A stretch of DNA of 64,000 nt from Trinickia acidisoli. Lineage in GTDB: Bacteria > Pseudomonadota > Gammaproteobacteria > Burkholderiales > Burkholderiaceae. Under the pieces are notes generated by a model that saw nothing but the letters and a program-made list of their open reading frames with translations, had not been told where the DNA came from and ran no database searches. The DNA is taken from contig NZ_JAFLRG010000001.1 of the NCBI RefSeq assembly GCF_017315725.1, positions 3,286,001 to 3,350,000 of the forward strand. Direction: 5' to 3'. The translations under genes and the position numbers were made by a program. Positions 34,063 through 43,259 of the stretch are shown piece after piece (positions within the stretch are counted from its first letter, which is position 1; every line of letters starts with the position of its first letter).

Positions 34063-35406
34063 TTACTTCTGGTAGCCGGCCTCGCGCACGGCACGGTCGG
34101 CCGCGGCATTGCCCGCCGAGAGCGCTTGATCCACCGACATCTGGCCTGCCAGCGCACCCGAGATGCTTTGACCGACCACCGTCCCGAACGACTGGAATTC
34201 GGGGATGCCGACGAACTGCACGCCCGTGTAAGGAACGGGCTTGGCCGTCGGATGCAGCGGGTCGGCCGTGCGGATCGCGTTCAGCACGAACTCGCCGAAC
34301 GGCGCGGCTTGCACGTAGTTCGGGTTGTTATAAGTCGACTCGCGCGTACCCGGCGGCACCGATGCCCAGCCTTCGTCCTTCGCGACGAGCTGGATGTAGT
34401 CCTTGCTCGTTGCCCATTCGACGAACTTCTTGGCGTCGTCCTGCTTCTTCGACGTCTTCGGAATGGCGAGCGCCCAGGCCCACAGCCAGTGCGAACCGTT
34501 CGGCGTGACGGCCGTCGGCGCCGCGGCGAAGCCGATCTTGTCGGCGACCTGCGACTGATTCTTGTTGTAGAGCATGCCGGCCGCCACCGTGGCGTCGATC
34601 CACATCGCGCACTTGCCCGAGGACATCAGCGTCAGGTTTTCGTTGAAGCCGTTCGAGCTCGCTCCGGGAGGGCCGTCCTTCTTCATCAGATCGACGTAGA
34701 AGTTGACCGCCTTCTTCCATTCCGGCGACGTGAGCTGCGCATGCCATTTGTCGTCGAACCAGCGCCCGCCTTCCGTGTTGACGAGCGTCGTCAGGTAGGC
34801 CATGTTCTCGCCCCAGCCCGCCTTGCCGCGCAAGCAGATGCCGTAGACGCCGTTCGCCTTGTCGGTGAGCTTGTCGGCGAATTGCCGGATCTGGTCATAG
34901 GTCGGCTTCGGCGGCATCGTGAGGCCCTTGGCCGCGAACAGATCCTTGCGGTAGAACGTCATCGAGCTTTCCGCGTAGAACGGCAAGGCATAGAGCGTGC
35001 CGTTGTTCGACAAGCTGTCGCGCACCGTCTTGATGACGTCGTTCTCGTCGTAGCTCGCCGGCAGGTTCGACATCGGCGAGAGCCAGCCGCGTTTGCCCCA
35101 CTGCGGCGCCTCGTATGCGCCGATCATCATCACGTCGAACTGGCCGCTCTTGGTCGTGATGTCCGTCGTCGCGCGCTGACGCAGCACGTTTTCCTCGAGC
35201 ACGACCCAGTTCAGCTTGATGTCGGGATTGCTCTTCTCGAAATCCGCCGAAAGCTTCTTCATCTCGATCATGTCGGGGTTGTTCACCACCGCAACCGTGA
35301 TCGTCGCGGCAGCGGCCGGCAGCGCCGCCATCGCGGTCAGCGCGAGGGCGCCGGCGGCGAGCGCACGCCGCGTCAGTCGAGGGGCAGGGCCGAAATTGCG
35401 TTGCAT
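34063..35406 (-). CDS. Polyol ABC transporter substrate-binding protein
   Basis: About 447 residues, extracellular solute-binding protein family 1. The signal peptide has twin Arg (LTRRALAAGALALTAMAALP) and ends near ALPAAA; Tat or Sec export is possible. Mature N-terminus ITVAVVNNPDMIEMKKLSAD. The context (arabinitol dehydrogenase, SDR polyol dehydrogenase, xylulokinase) suggests sorbitol, mannitol or arabinitol as ligand. AAGGAGA lies before ATG 35406. Confidence 0.92.
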   Translation of the reverse strand: MQRNFGPAPRLTRRALAAGALALTAMAALPAAAATITVAVVNNPDMIEMKKLSADFEKSNPDIKLNWVVLEENVLRQRATTDITTKSGQFDVMMIGAYEAPQWGKRGWLSPMSNLPASYDENDVIKTVRDSLSNNGTLYALPFYAESSMTFYRKDLFAAKGLTMPPKPTYDQIRQFADKLTDKANGVYGICLRGKAGWGENMAYLTTLVNTEGGRWFDDKWHAQLTSPEWKKAVNFYVDLMKKDGPPGASSNGFNENLTLMSSGKCAMWIDATVAAGMLYNKNQSQVADKIGFAAAPTAVTPNGSHWLWAWALAIPKTSKKQDDAKKFVEWATSKDYIQLVAKDEGWASVPPGTRESTYNNPNYVQAAPFGEFVLNAIRTADPLHPTAKPVPYTGVQFVGIPEFQSFGTVVGQSISGALAGQMSVDQALSAGNAAADRAVREAGYQK

Positions 35407-35478
35407 CGCTTGTCTCCTTAAGTCTTGTACGTTGTGGTGGAAATGCACGTGCGCTTCTCGTTGAAGCGCGGTTCGTAC

Positions 35479-36255
35479 TCAGCTCATCCAGTTGCCGCCG
35501 TCTACGTTCAGCGTCTGCGCCGTGACGTAATCGGCATCGCTCGAGGCGAGAAAGAGCGCGGCGCCCGTAAGATCGGACGGCACGCCCATGCGCCCGAGCG
35601 GCACCGCTTCGCCGACGAGACGCTTCTTCTCGCCGGGCGCGCGGTTTTCGTAGCGGGCGAACAGCGCGTCGACCTGCTCCCACATCGGCGTGTCGATCAC
35701 GCCCGGCGCAATGCCGTTCACGTTGATGCGATGCGGCGCGAGCGCGAGCGCGGCCGACTGCGTGTAGCTGAGCACGGCGGCCTTGGTGGCGCAGTAATGC
35801 GACACGAGCGCTTCGCCGCGACGGCCGGCCTGCGACGACATATTGACGATCTTGCCGCCGCGCCCTTGCTCGACCATGCGCTGCGCCACGGCTTGCATCA
35901 GGAAGAACATGCCTTTGACGTTGACCGCGAACAGCGTGTCGAAGATGTCCCACGATTCGTCGAGCAGCGGCCGCATGTCGAAAATCGCCGCGTTGTTGAA
36001 CAGGATGTCGACGCTGCCGAAGCGCTCGACCGCCTGCGCGACGATGCGCGCGATGTCCTCGCGCCGCGTGACGTCGGCGCGCACGACGTGCACCCGCTCG
36101 GCATGCCGCTTGGCGAGGCCGGGGCAAATGGCGTCGGGGGATTTGACGTCCACGAGGACGCAGCGCGCGCCTTCCTGCAAATAACGCTCGGCCACGGCCT
36201 CGCCGATGCCGCTCGCGGCTCCGGTCAGAACCGCGACTTTGTCGTGCAATCTCAC
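35479..36255 (-). CDS. SDR family polyol (sorbitol/L-iditol-type) dehydrogenase
   Basis: About 258 residues, classical short-chain dehydrogenase. Rossmann motif LTGAASGIGEAVAERYLQ, NNAA, catalytic Ser region IVNMSSQAGR, and Tyr-x3-Lys in SHYCATKAAVLSY. Likely oxidises sorbitol or a related hexitol to a ketose, judging by its operon. I place the start at GTG 36255 (VRLHDKVAVLTG) because GGAG lies 8 nt upstream and the family begins here; the frame is open to 36336 but that part has no similarity. First gene of the leftward transport operon. Confidence 0.9.
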   Translation of the reverse strand: MRLHDKVAVLTGAASGIGEAVAERYLQEGARCVLVDVKSPDAICPGLAKRHAERVHVVRADVTRREDIARIVAQAVERFGSVDILFNNAAIFDMRPLLDESWDIFDTLFAVNVKGMFFLMQAVAQRMVEQGRGGKIVNMSSQAGRRGEALVSHYCATKAAVLSYTQSAALALAPHRINVNGIAPGVIDTPMWEQVDALFARYENRAPGEKKRLVGEAVPLGRMGVPSDLTGAALFLASSDADYVTAQTLNVDGGNWMS

Positions 36256-36322
36256 GAACTCGTCTCCAAAGGGGTGTAGGGAAACCCGTCTTTCTTCTGG
36301 TGTGGTCTTGCTTTTTTTGATC

Positions 36323-36353
36323 GAGCGATCGCTCAACGATAGAGCAATTGCTC
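36323..36353. promoter_or_regulatory. Two tandem 12-bp palindromes, probable operators
   Basis: GAGCGATCGCTC (36323-36334) and GAGCAATTGCTC (36342-36353) share the form GAGC-N4-GCTC, both are perfect, and their centres are 19 bp apart, close to two helical turns. They lie 68-98 bp upstream of the SDR start codon, where a promoter is expected. The SorC-type regulator at 27607-28605 is the natural candidate to bind them. Confidence 0.65.
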
Positions 36354-36465
36354 GGTTTGTGATCGAATGATCGGATACGCATCGAAACCTGTCAAGGCGA
36401 GGCCCCGATTTTCGATGGTGCGCTGCGAAAGAGCCGTATTGGCCTTTCGGTCTATTGCGAATTTA

Positions 36466-36488
36466 GACTAAACTAATGAAACTTAGTC
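36466..36488. promoter_or_regulatory. Inverted repeat before the Phd/PIN pair
   Basis: GACTAA (36466-36471) and TTAGTC (36483-36488), 11 nt apart, in an AT-rich stretch that ends 17 nt before the antitoxin ATG. Phd-type antitoxins repress their own promoter through such short palindromes. Inferred from position. Confidence 0.5.
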
Positions 36489-36504
36489 CACATCAACAGA
36501 CACC

Positions 36505-36753
36505 ATGGAAATCGTGAACATCCACGAAGCGAAGACCCATCTCTCGCGGCTCGTCGATCGCGCCGCGCTCGGGGAAGGCTTCATCATCGCGAAGGCCGGC
36601 AAGCCGCTCGTCAAAGTCGTACCGCTCGACGCCCCCAGCGCGGAGCAGCGTCGCCGCCTCGGCTTTCTCGCGGGGGAGATTCTCGTGCCGGACGATTTCG
36701 ACCAAATCGGCACCGGTGAGATCGAACATCTTTTTGGAGGAACGGATACGTGA
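36505..36753 (+). CDS. Phd/YefM family antitoxin
   Basis: 82 residues. MEIVNIHEAKTHLSRLVDRA followed by GEGFIIAKAGKPLVKVVPLD is the Phd/YefM DNA-binding fold; the C-terminus (DDFDQIGTGEIEHLFGG) would wrap the toxin. It overlaps the PIN toxin gene in GTGA, so the two are coupled and form a type II toxin-antitoxin pair. Confidence 0.9.
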   Translation: MEIVNIHEAKTHLSRLVDRAALGEGFIIAKAGKPLVKVVPLDAPSAEQRRRLGFLAGEILVPDDFDQIGTGEIEHLFGGTDT

Positions 36754-37136
36754 ATTTGCTGCTCGACACTCACCTATTGCTGTGGGCGGCCGCGCAGCCC
36801 GAACGCTTGACGGCTGCTGCGCGCGCATTGCTGGAAGACGAAGGCAACACCCTGCTGTTCAGCGCCGCCAGCCTATGGGAAATCACGATCAAGAGCGACT
36901 TGGGAAGGGGCGATTTCCGGGTCGATCCGCGGCTCTTGCGCCGCGGGCTCGTCGATAATGGGTATCTCGAATTGCCCGTCACGCATCGGCACGTGCTCTC
37001 GCTGAAAGGGCTGGCGCCGCTTCACCGGGATCCCTTCGATCGGATGCTCGTCGCGCAAGCGATCGCCGAAGGCATTGCGCTCGTGACGACAGACCCGCTC
37101 GTTGCCCAATACACGGGGTCGATCAAGCAGGTTTGA
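36750..37136 (+). CDS. PIN domain toxin (VapC-like ribonuclease)
   Basis: 128 residues. The acidic PIN residues are in place: Asp in NLLLDTHLLLW, Glu in ASLWEITIK, and two Asp in LHRDPFDRMLVAQA and VTTDPLVAQY. Metal-dependent RNase that targets tRNA or mRNA when not bound by the antitoxin. Start is GTG at 36750, within the antitoxin stop. All catalytic residues are kept, so it looks functional, unlike brnT. Confidence 0.9.
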   Translation: MNLLLDTHLLLWAAAQPERLTAAARALLEDEGNTLLFSAASLWEITIKSDLGRGDFRVDPRLLRRGLVDNGYLELPVTHRHVLSLKGLAPLHRDPFDRMLVAQAIAEGIALVTTDPLVAQYTGSIKQV

Positions 37137-37168
37137 GCCGCGAGCCAAGCAACGGCGGGCGCCTTGCG

Positions 37169-38014
37169 CTACGTCAATGCCCGCGCGTGATGCGCGATGT
37201 GGTCTTCGATGAACGTCTCGATGAAGTAGTAGCTGTGGTCATACCCTTCATGGCGCCGCAACATCAACGGCTGACCGGCCTTCAGGCACGCCTGCTCGAA
37301 CACGTCGGGGTGCAATTGCTCGATGCGGAATTTGTCGGACAGGCCCTGATCCACGAGGATGCCGTCTTCGAAGCGGGGCGCATCGGCGCCTGCAACGAGT
37401 TCGCTCGCGTCGTACTGCCGCCATGTTTGCTCGTCGTCGCCAAGGTACCCGGCGAATGCTTTCTTGCCCCACGGGCATCGCATCGGCGCCGCGATCGGTG
37501 CGAACGCCGACACCGAGCGATAAATGTCGGGGTTGCGCAGCGCGAGGACGAGCGCGCCGTGGCCGCCCATCGAATGGCCGAAGATGCCGAGCCGCGCACC
37601 ATCGATCGGCAGCGCCGCGATCGCCGTTTCTCGCAACTCGTCGCGCACGTAGGAATACATGCGGTAGTGACGCGACCAAGGTTCGCGCGTCGCGTCGACG
37701 TAAAAGCCGGCAGCGACACCGAAATCCCAATCTTCGGTTTCGCCGGCGATATTCGCACCGCGCGGGCTCGTATCGGGCGAGATGAGCGCGATCCCATGCT
37801 TGGCGGCGAAACGCTGGGCCCCCGCCTTGATCGGGAACGTTTCCTCGCTGGCGGTCAGGCCCGCCAAGTAAAAGAGCGCGGGCACACGGCTATGCTGCGC
37901 ATGAGGCGGCAGATAGACGGAAAACCGCATCGGCAAGCCGATCGTTTTCGAATCGTGCCGGTAGAGCGCCTGCGTGCCGCCGTGGGTGAGATGGGTCTCG
38001 ATCGTTTCGAGCAT
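37169..38014 (-). CDS. fghA: S-formylglutathione hydrolase
   Basis: 281 residues, esterase D family, alpha/beta hydrolase. Hydrolyses S-formylglutathione to formate and glutathione. The nucleophile elbow is GHSMGGHGALVLAL, with the Asp in a later strand and His in GYDHSYYFIETFIEDHI. Early stretch PALFYLAGLTASEETF is family-specific. It follows adhC by 19 bp in the same direction, so together they oxidise formaldehyde via glutathione. It converges on the PIN toxin gene. Confidence 0.95.
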   Translation of the reverse strand: MLETIETHLTHGGTQALYRHDSKTIGLPMRFSVYLPPHAQHSRVPALFYLAGLTASEETFPIKAGAQRFAAKHGIALISPDTSPRGANIAGETEDWDFGVAAGFYVDATREPWSRHYRMYSYVRDELRETAIAALPIDGARLGIFGHSMGGHGALVLALRNPDIYRSVSAFAPIAAPMRCPWGKKAFAGYLGDDEQTWRQYDASELVAGADAPRFEDGILVDQGLSDKFRIEQLHPDVFEQACLKAGQPLMLRRHEGYDHSYYFIETFIEDHIAHHARALT

Positions 38015-38033
38015 CGTGCGCCTCCGCTTCGAT

Positions 38034-39140
<1,107 letters not shown>

Positions 39141-39511
39141 AGGGATTGCTCCTTTGGATTGATTGCCTTCCCCGGCATAACCGCCGGCATAACCGCCGGC
39201 AGGCCGACGATCATCGCCGATCTCTTCGCGGCCGGTCTGTCCTAGCCGGCCATCGCATTGTCCATGCGCGCCACGTCGCGAAGCCCAACGACGGCGCCCC
39301 CATACCCATAGTGAGATACACATCATAACGGCTGTGCGAAGTGCGGCCCGCCAAAATCGGCAGGCACACGTGGCGCGCCCCCACCAGCGCCGCTGCCGGC
39401 CGTTCGGCCGCGCGCGCCCATATCGTTCCGGAAAAGGACGGAATAGGGCCGCGGCGTCTTGTGCCAGGTTACCCAAGCGCCTACCGTTGAGCCACCCAAT
39501 ACAAAGACACA
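39141..39511. other. Gene-free gap between adhC and the NCS2 permease gene
   Basis: 371 bp between divergent genes; it must hold both promoters. I see no coding sequence. Near its left end is a 12-bp tandem repeat: GGCATAACCGCC twice (39174-39197) plus GGC. I do not see a convincing operator. Confidence 0.5.
39174..39200. repeat. 12-bp tandem repeat (2.25 copies)
   Basis: GGCATAACCGCC at 39174-39185 and 39186-39197, then GGC. It lies in the leader/promoter region of adhC, 34-60 bp upstream of its start codon. Length may vary among strains by slipped-strand copying; function unknown. Confidence 0.7.
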
Positions 39512-39526
39512 ATGGAGCGAGACAAC

Positions 39527-40924
39527 ATGCAATCGACCACGGTTCATCCGTGCGACGAGCAGCTTCCGCTTGCGCGGCTGCTTACGCTCGGCGTTCAGCA
39601 CGTTTTAGTCATGTACGCGGGCGCGGTCGCCGTGCCCCTCATCGTCGGCGGCGCGATCGGGCTGCCCAAAGATCAGATCGCCTTTCTCATCAGCGCCGAC
39701 CTTTTTTCGTGCGGGATCGCCACGCTGATCCAAACGCTCGGGCTGTGGATCTTCGGCATCCGCCTGCCCGTCATCATGGGCTGCACGTTCGCCGCCGTCG
39801 GTCCGATGGTCGCGATCGGCACGAATCCGCAACTGGGCATCCTCGACATCTTCGGCTCGACGATCGCGGCAGGCGCCATCGGCATCGTGCTCGCACCGGC
39901 GATCGGCAGGCTCCTGCGTTTCTTCCCGACCGTCGTCGTCGGTACGGTGATTTCGGTCATCGGGCTATCGCTGATGGAAGTCGGCATCAACTGGGCTGCA
40001 GGCGGCGTCGGCAATCCCAACTACGGCGCCCCGCTGTTCCTCGGCTTGTCGCTGTTCGTGCTCGTGCTGATCCTGCTCATCAACAAGTTCTGCCGCGGCT
40101 TCCTCGCCAACATCTCCGTGCTCATCGGCATCGTCACGGGGTTCGTCATCGCAGCCGCGACGGGGCACGTCTCGTTCGACGGCGTGCGCGCCGCGCCGTG
40201 GGTCGGCATCGTGGCGCCGTTTCATTTCGGCCTGCCGCATTTCGATCCGCTTGCGATCGCAACGATGGTCACCGTCATGTTCGTCACGTTCATCGAATCG
40301 ACAGGCATGTTCCTGGCTGTAGGCGATATGGTCGGCCGCCCCGTGGACCGGCGCACGCTCGTACGCGGCCTGCGCGTCGACGGGCTCGGCACGCTCATCG
40401 GCGGCATCTTCAACTCGTTCCCGCATACGTCGTTCTCGCAGAACGTCGGGCTCATCGGCGTGACCGGCGTCAAGAGCCGCTTCGTCTGCGCAACGGGCGG
40501 TCTGATCCTCGTCACGCTCGGCCTGTTCCCGAAGATGGCGCAGGTGGTCGCCTCGGTGCCGCCGTTCGTGCTCGGCGGCGCCGGCATCGTCATGTTCGGC
40601 ATGGTTGCGGCCAACGGCATCAAGGCGCTCTCGCGCGTCGATTTCACCACCAATCCGCACAACCTGTTCATCGTGGCCGTCAGCGTCGGGCTCGGCCTCG
40701 TGCCCGTCGTTTCGCCGACATTCTTCGCACAATTGCCGCATGCGCTGTCGCCGTTGCTGCACAGCGGCATCTTGCTCGCGTCGGCATCTGCGGTCTTGCT
40801 CAACGTCATCTTCAACGGTGTGTCGAGGACGAACGAAAGCGAAAGCGAACACGAAACAGCACGCAACGAGCATGAAGGCCCCTCCCCGACGAGACTCGAG
40901 CGGCGCGCCGTCGACATGCACTAA
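39527..40924 (+). CDS. NCS2 family nucleobase:cation symporter
   Basis: About 465 residues with 12-14 hydrophobic segments. NCS2 hallmarks: [40 protein letters not shown] with the conserved Glu and Gly, and [20 protein letters not shown] with the substrate-binding Gln/Asn. These fit the xanthine/uric acid group more than the uracil group. ATG 39527 ([12 protein letters not shown]) has GGAG 9 nt upstream; ATG 39512 itself overlaps that ribosome site. The C-terminal tail is hydrophilic. A strong terminator follows. Confidence 0.9.
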   Translation: MQSTTVHPCDEQLPLARLLTLGVQHVLVMYAGAVAVPLIVGGAIGLPKDQIAFLISADLFSCGIATLIQTLGLWIFGIRLPVIMGCTFAAVGPMVAIGTNPQLGILDIFGSTIAAGAIGIVLAPAIGRLLRFFPTVVVGTVISVIGLSLMEVGINWAAGGVGNPNYGAPLFLGLSLFVLVLILLINKFCRGFLANISVLIGIVTGFVIAAATGHVSFDGVRAAPWVGIVAPFHFGLPHFDPLAIATMVTVMFVTFIESTGMFLAVGDMVGRPVDRRTLVRGLRVDGLGTLIGGIFNSFPHTSFSQNVGLIGVTGVKSRFVCATGGLILVTLGLFPKMAQVVASVPPFVLGGAGIVMFGMVAANGIKALSRVDFTTNPHNLFIVAVSVGLGLVPVVSPTFFAQLPHALSPLLHSGILLASASAVLLNVIFNGVSRTNESESEHETARNEHEGPSPTRLERRAVDMH

Positions 40925-40967
40925 CTGAACGATGCGTTCGGCCGTCGAGAGGCGGCTATTCAACGCA

Positions 40968-41016
40968 GGGCGCGCATGGAGTCGATCCGACTCCATGCGC
41001 GCCCTTCTCTTTTTTC
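40968..41016 (+). terminator. Strong intrinsic terminator after the NCS2 gene
   Basis: Perfect 17-bp stem (40968-40984 with 40988-41004), 3-nt loop ATC, followed by TTCTCTTTTTT. Classical rho-independent layout, 44 nt past the stop codon. Confidence 0.93.
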
Positions 41017-41387
41017 CCTCCCGATGCGCGTCGCTAGCCGGATCACCGCCATCGCCTTGCTCGCTCTCGCCGTTTCATCAGACATATTCCGATAGTTGGT
41101 GAAACTGACTCATCGTTTACGCCTAGCGCCGTCACATCAGACGATTGTCTTGCCGCGCTCAATGCGCGCGCAAACCCTTGCCGCATCTGGCTGTCCGCGC
41201 GCACACCAATCGTTCGCGCTTTATTCAGATGAAACGTTTTGCCCGTGGAAATTCAGGTTTCCTACGAATTTTCCTAAATTCGCGCAAACGTTTGCCGTAA
41301 ACAAAATTGGGAGCTTCTGTCTCTCCCATCCCCCGTTGCGGAAGTGGTCCCTCGGCCGCTTTATCAATCATTGAGGAGTCCTAATAA
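41017..41387. other. Gene-free promoter region of the Tad operon
   Basis: 371 bp with no coding sequence I can support. The right half is clearly richer in A and T than its surroundings (about 41200-41320). It holds a 12-bp palindrome (see 41168-41297), two CATCAGAC copies (41076-41083 and 41135-41142), and ends in GAGGAGTCC before the flp start. It should carry the promoter and control sites for the pilus genes. Confidence 0.6.
41168..41297. promoter_or_regulatory. Repeated CGCAAAC..TTGCCG motif upstream of flp
   Basis: GCAAACGTTTGC (41284-41295) is a perfect palindrome within GCGCAAACGTTTGCCG. A related GCGCAAACCCTTGCCG lies at 41168-41183 and a weaker GAAACGTTTTGCCCG at 41231-41245. The palindrome resembles LacI/PurR-type operators (known PurR core ACGCAAACGTTTGCGT). 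The best site is 93-104 bp before the flp ATG. Binding is inferred. Confidence 0.45.
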
Positions 41388-41579
41388 ATGTTGCGTTTCC
41401 TACGGTTCCTTTCGCGCGACGAGCGCGGCGTCAGCGCACTTGAATACTCTGTCTTGGCCGGCATCGTCGTCGTTGCCGTTGCGGCAGCGGGTGCGATTTT
41501 CGGCGGCACCAGCGGCCTCCCCGCCCTCTTTCAAAACCTGATCACCAACGTCACGAGCGTTCAGGCCAGCGGCAAATGA
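41388..41579 (+). CDS. flp: Flp family type IVb pilin
   Basis: 63 residues, major subunit of the Tad pilus. The prepilin cleavage site is DERG before VSALEYSVLAGIVVVAV: Gly at -1 and the Glu-Tyr pair at +5/+6 that defines Flp pilins, followed by the hydrophobic assembly helix. The mature pilin is about 49 residues. GAGGAGT precedes ATG 41388. It is followed by a strong hairpin and the processing peptidase gene. Confidence 0.95.
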   Translation: MLRFLRFLSRDERGVSALEYSVLAGIVVVAVAAAGAIFGGTSGLPALFQNLITNVTSVQASGK

Positions 41580-41588
41580 TCCCTTGAT

Positions 41589-41614
41589 GCCGTTCGGCGG
41601 CAGCGCCGAACGGC
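41589..41614 (+). terminator. Hairpin just after the pilin gene
   Basis: Perfect 11-bp stem GCCGTTCGGCG/CGCCGAACGGC with a GCAG loop, 9 nt past the flp stop, no T-run. Likely slows readthrough or protects the short flp mRNA, so pilin is made in excess over the assembly proteins. Role inferred. Confidence 0.65.
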
Positions 41615-41660
41615 TCGTCTCGGCCGCCTGCGGCTTGTATCGATCGAAAGGCAAACGCTC

Positions 41661-42194
41661 ATGGATGGAATCGATGCCCTTGCCTGTGTCGTGTTGTCGA
41701 TATTGGCCGTCTCCGATCTGCGTCGACGGCGCCTGCCCAATGCGGTGGTCGTAGCCTACGCCGCACTCTATTTCATTCATGCCTGGCTCGACGGCGAAAG
41801 CCGCGTCGTGCTCGAAGCCCATGTTGCGACAGCCATTGGCGCGCTCGTGTTCGCAGCCTTGCTGTTTCGCTTCGGATGGCTCGGCGGCGGCGATGCGAAG
41901 CTGTTCGCCGCCGTGTATTTATGGACGGGTCTCGCCCACGCGACGACCGTCTTCTTTGTCATTTCGTTGTCCGGATTGATTCTCGCGCTGGTCCAGCTCG
42001 CCTGCGGTCGGATGCACGGCGATGCGGGCGCGCCCGCTGCGCTCGCATGGCTCGCGCCCGCGCGCGGCGTGCCTTACGGCGTCGCGCTCGCGGCGGGCGG
42101 CATCGCCGCCGTGTGGCTGCCGCTCGCGCAAGCGCATGCGATGCCGCTGCATCAGGCCGCATGGGTGCCTTCGATTCACGTACGGCTCACATAA
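41661..42194 (+). CDS. tadV: Prepilin peptidase TadV/CpaA
   Basis: 177 residues, A24 aspartic peptidase with only the catalytic membrane core. The first catalytic Asp lies in ILAVSDLRRRRLPNAVV and the second in the GxGD-type motif WLGGGDAKLFAAVYLW. Six or so hydrophobic helices. Cleaves the leader of Flp and probably of the TadE/TadG pseudopilins. Confidence 0.93.
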   Translation: MDGIDALACVVLSILAVSDLRRRRLPNAVVVAYAALYFIHAWLDGESRVVLEAHVATAIGALVFAALLFRFGWLGGGDAKLFAAVYLWTGLAHATTVFFVISLSGLILALVQLACGRMHGDAGAPAALAWLAPARGVPYGVALAAGGIAAVWLPLAQAHAMPLHQAAWVPSIHVRLT

Positions 42195-42209
42195 CGGAAC
42201 GCCGTCGTC

Positions 42210-43247
42210 ATGCAAAACATCATCAAACTAGTGGGCCTCATGGTCGTTGCCGCGATCGGCGCGTTCGTTTTGCGCACGCTCTACATCACCGCATCGCGCC
42301 CGGGACCCGTCAAGCCGACGCCAACGGTACGCATTCGGGCCGCCGCGGCCGATTTGCCCGACGGCTTGCTGCTGCGCGACAGCGACCTCATCTGGAAGAG
42401 CGTCCCGCGCGGCGACGCGCCGACCGGCGCGCTCGTCGAAGGACAACCCGACAGCACGGACCTCAAAGGCGACTTGCTGCGTCATGCCGTGCATGCCGGC
42501 ACCCCACTCGGCCCCGCGGACGTCATCTCGCCCAACTCGCCGGGCTTTCTCGCCGCGGCGCTCAAGCCCGGCATGCGCGCGATCTCGGTGGCGATCGACG
42601 ATGTCTCGGGCAATGCCGGCCTCATCGAGCCGGGGGACTATGTCGACGTCCTGCTGACGCAGCAGATCGCGACGACGCCCGGCGCGCCGAACGACGCCGA
42701 CCGCACGGTCGAGACCGAAACGATCGCCGAGCGCGTGCGCGTACTCGCGGTCGGCACCGCATTCAAGCGTCCGAAGGACGATGCGTCGCAAAAAAGCACG
42801 GCCAACGCACGCGCGCGCACGGTCACGTTCGAGGTCACGCCGCGCAGCGCGGAAGTCGTCACGGTGGCCGCCCACCTCGGCTCGCTTTCGCTTGCACTGC
42901 GCAGCTTCGCGACGCGAGACCGTCATGCCCCCCAGACGGAAGATGTCATGGAGCCGCAAACGGCGCCGGTGTGGGCCCGCGACGTGTCACGCGGCTTGCG
43001 CGCAATGACGGCGGCAACGCATGCCGCCGCACCGGGCCTGAGCGCGAGCGCGCGTCCCGTCGTCATCTATCGCGGCTCCAAACAAAGCGATTCGTTCGGC
43101 AACGATTATTCGGGGCTGCCAAACGGTTCTGGTTCTGGTTCGGGCGGCCCGATACCGCCGCTGCCCTCGGGCGCACCGCAGGCCGCGCCCACCGCCACGC
43201 CCGGCACGACGCCGACCGCGGCGACGAGCATTCATCCCGCTGCTTAG
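42210..43247 (+). CDS. rcpC: Pilus assembly protein RcpC/CpaB
   Basis: 345 residues. One N-terminal membrane segment (LVGLMVVAAIGAFVLRTLYI) and then a SAF domain (about 38-105) and the RcpC/CpaB domain (ALKPGMRAISVAIDDVSGNA, then GLIEPGDYVDVLLTQ), a periplasmic protein that works with the RcpA secretin. The C-terminal 60 residues are low-complexity (Gly/Ser, then Pro/Ala/Thr). Confidence 0.92.
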   Translation: MQNIIKLVGLMVVAAIGAFVLRTLYITASRPGPVKPTPTVRIRAAAADLPDGLLLRDSDLIWKSVPRGDAPTGALVEGQPDSTDLKGDLLRHAVHAGTPLGPADVISPNSPGFLAAALKPGMRAISVAIDDVSGNAGLIEPGDYVDVLLTQQIATTPGAPNDADRTVETETIAERVRVLAVGTAFKRPKDDASQKSTANARARTVTFEVTPRSAEVVTVAAHLGSLSLALRSFATRDRHAPQTEDVMEPQTAPVWARDVSRGLRAMTAATHAAAPGLSASARPVVIYRGSKQSDSFGNDYSGLPNGSGSGSGGPIPPLPSGAPQAAPTATPGTTPTAATSIHPAA

Positions 43248-43259
43248 GACTCCTCAACG

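Noticed and set aside
41371..43257. Inverted repeat between TTGAGGAGTCCTAA before flp and TTAGGACTCCTCAA before rcpA
   Set aside because: Both are ribosome-site sequences of the form AGGA(G/C)TCCT that are nearly self-complementary, so mutual symmetry is expected by chance; kynA has a similar AAGGAGTCCTAA.
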